Positions 38,501 through 46,100 of a stretch of 57,435 bases of DNA are shown one piece after another (position 1 is the stretch's first letter; the number at the start of each line of letters is the position of its first letter). A program made the position numbers and the translations under genes. A model generated the notes under the pieces. It saw nothing but the letters and a program-made list of their open reading frames with translations, was not told where the DNA came from and searched no databases. Source of the DNA: JBCCCJ01 sp039029315 (GTDB lineage: Bacteria; Bacteroidota; Bacteroidia; J057); contig JBCCGK010000079.1 in assembly GCA_039029315.1 (NCBI GenBank), forward strand, positions 1 to 57,435. The letters run 5' to 3'.

Positions 38501-39167
38501 TATGCCAATAGAAACGATCCTGCTCCTCCGTTGGTAGCAGGACAACAGAAAACCAGCCATTTGTCAAATGGTTGACCATGCTCAATTCCGTGGTCGGCTC
38601 AAAAAAAGACTTCCCATCCGGATCTCTGAAATCCATCACATCGGCTTGTTTGAGTCCATTTCTACCTGCTTCGTTTTGAGCCTTGTATTTTTGTCGACTT
38701 TCACGAAAACGAACCTCCAGTTTGGGGATCAGGCGATTGCCAATGCCATCGAGGACAAATCGATCAACCAGCAGAGTATGACTTTTGGATTGGCGAAAGA
38801 TGTATAGATGCCCCAGACCAGAGACGAGTTGGACAGGCGTAGGCTGCGTCAATGATGCACTTTTCTCATACATTGACTGCATCATGAATTGACCAGATGA
38901 CAAACTGGAACCGGCATCCTGGGTTTTGTTTTCCTGAGCTTCTTTGGCAACAACAGAAGAATCTGGCGACTCATCCGGTAATTGTAGAGCTTGCCAGTCT
39001 TCCCAGCCCTTGCGCTCTCCCGGAGGCTTAGAAAGATAGCTGTCTTCGAAGCCGTCTTGCTTGATGGTGTACCAGAGTTTGCCCGAGGTATCGGTAGCGA
39101 GCAGGACGACCTTGCCATCATGTGTGATGCTATTGATATGGAGGATCTGTTCTTTTGCTAACAACAT
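29592..39167 (-). CDS. Giant LamG/FG-GAP protein, paralogue B (3191 residues)
   Basis: The frame extends to 39200, but aligning with paralogue A (MLLAKQ) puts the start at MLLAKEQ, 39167. No signal peptide or T9SS domain. The order follows paralogue A: N-terminal module (1-600; HLYIFRQS near 120); a LamG fold beginning LDGGDDYIEI near 605, with TNQWVHCAGS near 697, then one inserted FG-GAP-type propeller (about 737-1155; FGKSLAFNEDGSHLIIGVPG), resuming GKLSEAQVWERA near 1165; coiled coils near 1395-1425 and 1705-1740; further LamG domains (TVESWLEFPL near 1878, SASAWIRIVG near 2020, TVSVWIKATK near 2340, VRIWDRPLS near 2475); C-terminal module from EGAPPVPSENLT (about 2622). It lacks the first propeller insertion seen in paralogue A, which largely accounts for the 282-residue difference. 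The two genes look like a tandem duplication. Function is unknown. Confidence 0.9.
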   Translation of the reverse strand: MLLAKEQILHINSITHDGKVVLLATDTSGKLWYTIKQDGFEDSYLSKPPGERKGWEDWQALQLPDESPDSSVVAKEAQENKTQDAGSSLSSGQFMMQSMYEKSASLTQPTPVQLVSGLGHLYIFRQSKSHTLLVDRFVLDGIGNRLIPKLEVRFRESRQKYKAQNEAGRNGLKQADVMDFRDPDGKSFFEPTTELSMVNHLTNGWFSVVLLPTEEQDRFYWHIFAYNSLTKMVELSSIRSTLHGLFDLKDLDNRPGILRYAMQLKQAGGTDLIVNEGLAASKYDLQQEVSTRVGDRLLRKETRVMLAVPTDQGTAALSFAAKKDGSLSQVKISTKHDVSKVSHLYNQPKEIMLPDNTLDEIKGILYDPEMPKGEIKALEWINTERFRLRTDKTEGVKYGFEVNVFADQDGINGEYSEVKTLTLGSVSALNKNSLSFTTSSSGLAVALAKGDKLRLQKSDKMMVVYIEEAIASQRTGTITVEIKPIEGEDQASLNSYVSATVVHGNMFDITTPQKLGSWKLKKQMPLVFEGKITAVEDLNGGKLRIHTPYHELATGAYIQIANASAYMGASRIIEQGDNSLTLQRFWQPGEIINLEDLNKNRRGIILDGGDDYIEIKDLKIAKPLEDQDFERSFSIWVFAPQKRPGRQSIIKGDVLELYLDEGGKLVLEANMMDVPAGNPATLTRHSRKDEQAFPTNQWVHCAGSIRYEGTTHTSHLQLVVNGEEVGPNAQSLNAMGFEGIPTDKSEDFYPWDGTGDIAYHKHQDTGMESLAVSNLLGATTKSEIAFYQRHHTEQWQAMNSAVITAPTVGVDFGKSLAFNEDGSHLIIGVPGANNGDGEVHIYSKHHIQSGNDTYWNWELYDSFQGPDNYQSKTSYPRNFGASLCFFEDELSRKELFIGAPGEAPNNDTGQGIMFTGVVHIYVPNKAYTEDDIHTSLDSWLPKDPHPIPKIDPDYAISDFATIKNPGSGGYMNFGRKISLGRSTNTDTFQQDIYLSIACEEQGRVFIYTKQLDAGQNTGYYKKGYVHLTVFDNNHITTVRMQGKNMLVGTSTSDGKGKVWVFEKKSDQDSWYEDNDKSLTLPPASTDTHYGRALVLGAEEELIIASEQHIYEFGIQTTGKTKPLPSVLNNLRPISNLDPILLKAGEEEQLPLFEIGKSFQGKLSEAQVWERAFDQGDIYNHMFLRLTGREQGLWGYWRLNAIGHEGDLRYVYDFSIHGNRGIVHGDPFISEKSLDRLMGGKPVQEYLNQELFAGTQAANYTESFEFKVTHQGQPVPNFDVQNVGGFPLFRFSYWGKKDRHTIEKIPTGFKEKQANFEAIPNGDGWYRASCTFEIPPGCGLIRLFNLKLIRGDNWDQLHIRRHKITLNSNSVTEQYIQDEVLLNPLGGDDQHLQQMLADLMEKEQEEREILRKIESLKDRLGRTNALEVAQKMLAWVNGGELLRLRQAYRKELVDLSNFQCFLMAKGENSIAEGIVRTWGISDSESYWPLTWENDDKWRYLSPFLEYPYFSFQKDYSLDTYFPSQYLQEFLDIPDIEDIDFDEKWPVIEAAKAAISKNAKAYQASSDEDNSSRPTWPTCEFERVSPDTYALIVDGKKITLAESSPYGKGGIKILQYNSFLNDGGEKELMETFISYKAFHIQIQKIQGNADQGINDFYRLWGPEQDMFLESRFGDLNLYDDVNDPSHNKFWLIVPTNIPSQQGKRKLESTRNKYEGIKRLKRDLEDFIRKEKQDAGITSRTIKQRIKTLDSALPAIRTRLSSNNQSFVTSVSNTRNTALSMHTYLPKEKELNTQGALLSFAKAHSSISMLESVDGNIHLNYFDQSGRMRQSQYDAVADYRDANAESWTMDGMRLCKNLNLDDSIISFETGKEPELTNNWTVESWLEFPLAPNSSTWDARRWNTILSNQQGRQIAIKHGRWIGIESRGFFKAAAYDLLEEVTPGWHHLAIVSQELSPEEKIEVNNAGKVEIASHRIRFYLDGKIIGQIEEMPRSISLDGHGCVMSKTVHHFWKKDQTPQIKELSASAWIRIVGAGTEQTMLKVQNESGQVALKIGIDRSKKLTVQLGDSKRIESQDRIPEHDWTHVALSLFYVEDKYIVFAYLNGQMINIKDSQTSSTFANALILSLSLPAGPYHVHIGGEWNNNQLEHGWKGDLTQVCLWDIFKFQQEVESDMFRSFSGNEGGLLSCWEFKDDEVIDISSSAAHASYHGSFAGKSLPQVHVHPIGIQGSIAAIGNHVTTKHEPIGKIAEVRIWEEALNPHEIEINSKTALTGNEPGLLAYYPLNTHTRDASGNGQNGTDSQTSDWACAAPIGRLGQSVMQFDGQSDFLHIEDPDFLPTDVLTVSVWIKATKAPKNRSSIIKNWRDQGPGRFHLGTNDKATDGSLELLIHTDQNDLVQLIDPEPLVLNQWVHVTFVIDYGSVKLYRNAKEVVRKERNSQHPLTDKINDTSVPLTIGGMFDAVEQNAHWPWEGELAQVRIWDRPLSEIEIVQDMDHPIHPDSYGLIAHWPLDVIHHGISLAADNTQVLYHKQAPNLMYANYPAVVKGNPGITAMQRSAAVVASEYSNMRLGQKEDGSQELVAMMRRFFAMPMLGGVELLFDQRIEELEKSWIGNAQLNPTLLGYIEGAPPVPSENLTLKDDYSGATSVTLSQANDVQYSWKRSQDGSLGISLDTALGLYKEIKARSGFLVAISQSLFETKLDFKAKLDFAYKFLNSSTVSANTTKLFNDSLTLRGSKEAFVRIPQLGERFIPKNVGYALVISSLADVYVLRLKRSKRMVSYQVTPVPNMPPDINTITFMMNPAYTKNGTLDGLNGSWAADDRLYAHVPNMRAEYGSLYPASYFRPAEAYQLKNQIDQIDKERESYFINFDSRLIDEISLDREIDADTDDYDSLQGINMPGEGITSPNSKIADRKESSASDTKADVSDMEEELEQEQEEKEKEIKAKISDAEKRVHASAAFAGWQKKMENLLIRAGKRNIVNTYVWDADGGLRSEVQQFANTIEHAIGGSVNLTGALGAELEFEAFLPKSKLTPLFNMSLTQTMNKSNAFSKGFSLNVKMGGVEFRGITDQNDYPILPGEKVDRYRFMSFYLDGATQHFKDFFSKVVDPEWLMSNDEEARALRQISQDRPNKTWRVLHRVTYVERPALMGFGSDTRKVVGTEVETEALQILEQIKQLEGDQVLLRRLLDTIKKKLQT

Positions 39168-39220
39168 GCGTGAGGAAATTGGGATGGAAGAATGACACAA
39201 ATGGGGAATGAGGGTCCAAA

Positions 39221-39381
39221 GAGACTGTTTTGAAATTTGTGCTGAGAATTTTTATGATGTATTTTTTTCTCAGACAAGGCTCTTTTTTGTTCTCATAGTG
39301 GGGCTATGAGAACAAAAAAAGCTGTAGGATGAGGAAAAAAGACACATACAAAAAATAAGTGACAGATTTTCAAACAGTCTC
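39221..39381. mobile_element. MITE-like element, copy 2
   Basis: 161 bp, about 92 percent identical by eye to copy 1, with the same terminal inverted repeats (GAGACTGTTTTGAAA...TTTTCAAACAGTCTC). Its flanks are AAA on one side and TAA on the other, so a target duplication is not clean here. It sits between the 234-residue gene and paralogue B, and its last base is the first base (on the plus strand) of that small gene's stop codon. Confidence 0.8.
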
Positions 39382-40085
39382 TAAGGCTGAGGGATTTGTT
39401 GGGCTGCCGTTGCCAAATCGGCTTTGCTGATGCTATGTCCAGCATGATGCGCAACACTTATCACGGTGTTGAGGTAGCTTTCTTTCACGCGACTGAGCTT
39501 CAATCTTAAATGAGCATCCTGTTCTATATCGTGGATAAAGGCATGTGCCTTGTCCATATCCCCGCCATCTGTATCTGATGGACTGAACCAGTGTAAGGGA
39601 TTCAGCACGCGATGCGCAACATTCTCAATCTTGCTAACAACTTGATCCAATAGCCCCAATTTCTTGAGGATTCCCCGAATTCTGCGTTTAGGAACGTCAA
39701 AAATCTCTTCCAGAATATCATGCACTTTCTGTTTTTCTAGTTGGAAATCTTTCTGAACGGTGCTGAGGACGGTATGTGCATCCTCTTCCACTGTTTTGAG
39801 GATTCGTACGATGGCAGCCACCTCCATATGCCAATCATGTTTAAGGGTCCGGCTGATGTCAAGGAGAGAAAATTCTGCCTGATGCAAGGCTTTGACAATG
39901 TCTTCTATCTCAATCTGAAAACTATTGGAAAGTCCCTGGGAAATTTCCCTTGCTTGAAAGCCTGCATCTTTGAGGACAGTTGTAATTTGAGTCAGGTCAT
40001 CCTGACCATCGGCCTTGAGCCGTTGAATCAGTTGCTCGATGGTTGCAAGCAGTCCATCATGTAAAGGAGAAATATGAGTGCTCAT
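39381..40085 (-). CDS. Helical-repeat protein with Nif11-like segment, short form
   Basis: 234 residues, aligning with roughly residues 88-330 of the 480-residue protein at 49200-50642. About four 29-residue helical repeats run from residue 38 (LKDAGFQAREISQGL..., LHQAEFSLLDISRTL..., LKTVEEDAHTVLSTV..., LEEIFDVPKRRIRGI). Then comes HRVLNPLHWF near 160, and from about 180 a segment AFIHDIEQDAHLRLKL...VAHHAGHSISKADL that resembles the Nif11/nitrile-hydratase-like leader domain. Its stop codon (TAG) lies at the junction with MITE copy 2, and it lacks the 480-residue protein's His/Gln linker and C-terminal domain, so it may have been truncated by the insertion. It lies 52 bp downstream of the 2987-residue giant and is probably co-transcribed with it. 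Function is unknown. Confidence 0.82.
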   Translation of the reverse strand: MSTHISPLHDGLLATIEQLIQRLKADGQDDLTQITTVLKDAGFQAREISQGLSNSFQIEIEDIVKALHQAEFSLLDISRTLKHDWHMEVAAIVRILKTVEEDAHTVLSTVQKDFQLEKQKVHDILEEIFDVPKRRIRGILKKLGLLDQVVSKIENVAHRVLNPLHWFSPSDTDGGDMDKAHAFIHDIEQDAHLRLKLSRVKESYLNTVISVAHHAGHSISKADLATAAQQIPQP

Positions 40086-40137
40086 GAGAAAGGAAATATG
40101 TTTTTTTGGATGTTTATGTCAGTAGAATGTGATCAAA

Positions 40138-43100
40138 TCAGTCATTGAAGACTCCATAGTAATCGCACATGAATCGGGTGATCTCAACCAGATAAGGCAC
40201 CATGGTCGGCAGATACTTCTTTACAGATTTGTGAACTGCATCGATAAAGGCGAGATAGTCATGTGTATGCTCACGAACGAAGGGCTCCAACTTGGAAATC
40301 AGCTCCCAATTGCTATTGATGTTGAGCTCTTTGGCCGTCTTAGCGATGGCAGGGGCAGATTCGAAGGGTGGCAGAACCCGACTGACGAAGGTCACGCGGT
40401 GCATGATCCGCCAGCATTTGCCTCCTTTATTCGCCTGTCGAAGGGCGTGTGCATTGGGGTCATTGCTTTGGGCGAGCCAGATGGGATCGACCACCTTGCG
40501 AAAGAAGTCTTCCAGGTTCTCTTTTTCTGATTCCAGGAAGAAGGACATGAAACGATAAGCATCTACCTTACCAGGACGGAGAATCGGTTTGCCTTCCGGC
40601 GTGTAGGCACCACCGCCTTCATTGATATAAGGGGCGTATTTGGCTCGCTCTTCGTCTGTCTGCACATAGAGTTGGAGGTCGCCATCTGGCTTACAATCTA
40701 CAGAGAGATGGAAAGCTTCAGATTCATTGGAGTCCGCAGTTTTGACAACTTCTGAACTCGTGCCCCAAGAAGCATCCAGAGCGAGCCCAAAACTTGGCCC
40801 AAACAGCGAGAGATCCAGGGAGAGGGATACTTTAAATTTGTAATCTAAATGATGAGAACCAGAGGTAGATTCAGTAATTCCATGAAGATTTTCTGTAGAT
40901 TCTGCATGAAAGCCTCCCTTTGCTGTCCAAACATAGGTGTTGACGATGCTCGTATTGAAGGTTTTATTGCGGAGATCCTCCAGGTTGTCTTCCAGGGTAG
41001 GGGAAGTACTGTAGGAAGCATGATAGGCCTTCAGTAATTCTCTTTCTCGTTCAATGCGTTTTTTCAGCCGATATGCTTCTTTGGGTTTGTAGTAACTATA
41101 CTCTCCATAAGAAGCTGCGCCTGGATAGGAAGGATCAGGCTGTACCGTCCCATCTTTCTTTAGGCCTACTTTTCCATCCAACGTTCCCTGCTTGGTGTAG
41201 AAAGGATTCATCTCAAAGATGATGATGTTGATATCTTTGGGAATGTCCGGATTGGGCATGTTCATATACATCAACAAGGCATGGGTTTGTTCCAGACGAA
41301 TGGCATAGACATCAAATGTGTCTGATTTGACCAAGGCATAGCCTACATTGGAAGGCAGAAATCTTCTCCCAACTGCACGATTGATCCACATCTCCGGTTT
41401 GTTGATTTCCCATGCCCCTCCCAATGCCAATTTGCTGGACTTGCTGTTGTTTTTGCCAAAGGTTCGACTCACCCCCCATTGTTCTTTTTTTCCCTTTGCC
41501 CTTGAGAATTCTACGCCTTCTTTGATTTCTACCTTCGTCAATTGTTTGGCGTAGCCAAAGCCCGCTTTATCTTCATGTGTGAATCCCGATTTCACCCCCA
41601 CAGAAGCAGCAGAATCCACAGCTTCCGCCTTAGTGGTTCCGAAGTGATATTGCACATTGTCCGTCTCTGACAACTCCACACTGCTGGCACCTCCATAATC
41701 TACCACCTCGCCATGAACCAAATGGGTACTTGTCAGATTTTCACTTGGGACTGGTGGTGCTCCTTCTATGAATCCGATCACTTCGGGATTTCCTTGAACT
41801 TGGGAGATCCATTCGCGTTTGAGGCTCCCGACAACTGAGCCAGTTAAGAGCGTCCATGTGCCATCTGATTCAAGATAGCTATATGCTCGCTTCAGCACCC
41901 CTTCAAATGTACCTTCCAGATCAAACTGTATATCTGCATACTCAGCCATTCCCGGACGAGAGACAATGGCCGTTGGTTCTGTCGCTTTTCCTTCCAGGTA
42001 GGCGACCTGAGGCATTTCCAGACAAATGGGAGAAGGGGTAGCGGGGCTAGCCAGATTCGTATTTCCAGCCAAATGATGGTTTCTTCTGGAGGAATCGGCC
42101 CCCGCATGATTTGTATCGTTGAAGCTATACACAGCAGTCAATCCTTCTTGCGGACCTTCCAGATGTGCAAACAGATTATCTGAAATCTGATCTTTTGTTC
42201 GCAGGGCCTCCCACACACGCAACTCATCCAGCCAGAACGTAGCTCCTTTGTCTGAACCTGTTGCCACAGGGCTTAATTCTGTTTCTACTGGTTCTCCGTT
42301 GAGAAAAAGATCCAAAGGAGAGGCATAAGGATCGGGGTGATCATTCCATTCAGCATGATAGATCTTTGCCAGTCTGCCGCCTTTGATATCATCAGCTTCA
42401 AATCCTTTGCCCTCATTCATCGGCCAATAGCTAAGCAATCCTTTCTCACGCAGGCTGAGGCTCTTGTTTATCTCTCCCTGATCCAAAACCCGATCCCATA
42501 TCCGTACCTCGGCTATCGCTCCTCCAAATTGTCCCCATTTCACTGGATCACCTGCGTTGGATGATTTCATTCTTCCCATCTCCAGGGGCTTGTTATTACT
42601 TTCGATCAATCCGTCAAACAGTGTACAGGCAGTTCCTTCCTGATCATCCCTATCCTTATAAATGGTGTTGTCCCCACCGAAAAATGCTGAGACTTCTTGT
42701 CCATTGATATAAAAATTGACGATTACTCCCTGACTGAAGGAAGCTGGATCCAGTCGGTTTTTCAGTCCATATATGATTTTCCTGCTTACAGCTATATGGA
42801 CGATCCTATGAGAAGAATTTTCCCAAAGATTCCTTCTTAATCTTTTATCACGATCCTCCATTGTATAAGGACTGGCAGGATCAAGCAAGTCGTACAGTGG
42901 CCCGGTACCCTGAAAGGTATGCAGAACGGGATCTTTTCCTTCTTCCCCCTCTGTTTCGAAGGCAAAATACAGGCGCCCATCCCGCAAATACAGTTGATAA
43001 GGCATGCCATCTCTTGTATCTCCCTTTTTGATCAAGCCTTCATATCCTGTTTGGAGAAAATGATACCTGGGGTTTCGCGGAACAGATTTGGGAATGTCTG

Positions 43101-46100
43101 CCAGATGAATGAACATTTCTATGCTCATGCCGGTCATCAGATTGAGATCTTCCTCTTTGCCAGCATCCAGATAAGAGGAGCGCGAATCCCCTGAAGCTTT
43201 TTGAGAATAGTCTTTTGCTAATGAAACCACATAGGCCTGTTGGTAATTCAAGGCAATGTGCTGCCAGTGTTTGCTATCTGGCCAACCTTTTATGGGACAC
43301 TGGAGATACTGCTCGCCGATTTGCGTGCATAATGCAAATTCTTCTGTCTTATTTCCTTTGATCCCTTGAGGCTGTTCCATATACAGATTTCCCCAATCCC
43401 ACTGTTCATCCCTAAAAAGAAACACATCTGCATCTGTACTACACCAAGCCTGGACTATATCTCCGGCTTTATCATTGCCTGGAGTTGTCGTTAAATCATA
43501 GAGATTGGCCTCATTCCCAATGATATGGAGGTATTGCCCTTTTTCACAGCCAATAATTAAGGTGTCTTTGTTGCCGCTGATGCACAACATTTTGGATTGT
43601 GTTTTCCCCTGCACGAATACTGCCCATGCTTTCTCCTTCAGGTACTGAATGACGCCATGATTTGCCCGATTCCATCCAACGAGGTGGATATCTGTTTCAT
43701 TCCTGCCAAAAATCCCACTGATCTGCATATCGGGAATGGTGTCAGGAAGGGTGATAAAGGTCGTTTCACCTGTTTTCTTTTGAGAAAATAAAACGATACC
43801 ATCTGTGTTATGAGTTCCTGCACTGAGCACTGTGCTTGTCTTGCTTGTTGGATCTGTGTATGCCCACAGATGTTCCAGGGGTTGAGCATGGACAGCCACG
43901 GATATCCATTGTTTTGTTGGTGTGTATTGGCAGACCCAATAACAAAATTTCGATTTACCTGCCAGTTTGACTTTGAACAAACAATAGGCATTTGCCTGAG
44001 CATCCACGAATAAACTCAATAGCTTATTCAGCTTATTTTTGGAGATATCAAGGGTTCCATCTAAGGCATGGAAAGCAGGCTTAAATGTCTCACTACCTGG
44101 ATCTGGTAATTCAACATGCGAGATTATTTCTCTTCGGCCGTATCCTGCTGATTTTTGCTCACCTAAAAATGGGAGAGCAGCATTATTGTTCTGGATGCGA
44201 GAGTTTCCGCCTGCCAGGATTCTTTCACCATCTGGCGTTCCTGCAACCAGAGAGAAGCGTATATAGTATGGGAAATCTCGATAATTTTCCGGGTAGATAA
44301 AGTTCGTAACCTTAGATCCTTTTGAAGAAATTTCACCCACTGTAAGGGTGGGCATTTGACTGGCCTCTTGCCCCCAGCTGACCAGCCTCTTTTTGCCCTG
44401 AACAAATACTGCAATTTGAGAACCCTTGCGGATGGGAGCCATGTCAAGCTTTGATTGCTTTATCTGCAACCTGGCATATGAAAGTGCTCTGATAGACAAC
44501 TGAAAGGTTTTCCCATCTATTAGACCATCATCACTTGTGACCATCAGGTAGTAGGCATCCTTTGTCAAAGTTTTTTTGTCAATTCCATCAAATTTCAGCC
44601 AACTTTCCAGGGTGAATTCCTGTTCCACCTTCAGGCTCGTGGGAAGCATCACAGTAGAAGTCGCCGCTGTTCCGCTGAGATCTTCAGAATGAAGCTTCCA
44701 ACCGCCTTCTGTTGGAGCCTTTGTAACAAGTGGTACTGCTTTCCCTAGCTTTGGGTGGGCGTGAGCTTGTGAATTCTGTAGCTCAAAATATAAGGATCTC
44801 TCCAGGGGTTCCATCAGGGTATCTACGTCCTTATCAAAGAGACCAGCATGTTGTCGATAGTCATAGTGTGTTTTGAAAATAGGGATAGATTTTCCTTCAG
44901 CGAATTGGATAGAAGAGATGGGAATATCCGTCAATTTGCCTGTTTCCAGAGCTACTGTTCCATTTACAATATATTCCCAGACGCCTATGCTTAAGGCATC
45001 ACCCTTTTTAAGTGTTTTTCCAGATATAGTCGGTTTCACAGAAAGACTTGCTGCTTGTGTCCCAGATACATGACTAGCTACTTTTCCCAGCGTGTATGCC
45101 TCTTGTCTTTTGGGCAGAAGATAAAATTCCGGGTTATCGGACAAAGGCACTTTTCCCGCTCCCAACAAACATGGAAATGGGAGTCGATTCACTTTGATAG
45201 AGGCAGCTGCTTGCGGATAGGATCCGGAATGGTAAAAGGTCATCCCATTCACAAAAAATATGGAAGTGAATTCTGATATTATGGGGTCAGAAGGATTTAA
45301 CTCAAATACATATTCCAGTTGAATATCAATTTTCTGCTCGAACAATGAAGCTGCGATGAGTTCATCGACTGAAAGAGATTTGGACATTTTTCCAAACTGG
45401 ACCTTGATTACTTTGTTTGGATTTTTTGGATCTTTATGGAGCGTATAGAGAATATCCCCTACTTTGACTGCCTTGGTTTCAGATCTCGTCGGGAAAATCT
45501 GCAAGCTGGTTTTCTGTTTGATATCCTCCTTCACATAGACATGGACTGTTTGTTCATAGGCCCAATCCAGATAGTATAGTTTGATCGCTACTTCCTCCAA
45601 AGGATTTGTGGAGTTTGCATATGCAGGAGAAATCGTGATTTTTCCTGTAGGATCAATCGCGGAGACAAGTGCAATTTGCTTCTCCGGGGTCACTTTCGCC
45701 ATCACCTGAACGGGATCTCCTTTATAAATGGGCAATGTGGCTTTTTCATCCCAACTGAGTTCACCATTTGGTCCCACACTTAGCATGCTTTGTGCCACCT
45801 GCAGACGATCTCCAGGATACAGCTGCTCGCTGGTTTCAAAAGAGCTTGGTGAGTCAGACTGAAAAAAGTCCACAGCCTTCACCTTGCCGATCTCTATAGG
45901 TTCCTGACTAAGCCCATTCAGAATATCTGACACCTGATCCATATCCATCGGCAATCGTGTCCATCTTTCTTCCAATTGGAGATTGTTTACTTTAGGCAGG
46001 GTGATGGTCAGATCAAAATGTCTGGGATCTCCGCTGATGGCCGAAGTATTGATAGTACAATTGTTAAAATCCGGTCCAGCAGATCTCGCTTGTAACAGAC

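Noticed and set aside
39168..39200. Longer start for paralogue B at 39200
   Set aside because: Alignment with paralogue A begins at MLLAK, and the extra 11 residues are not shared.
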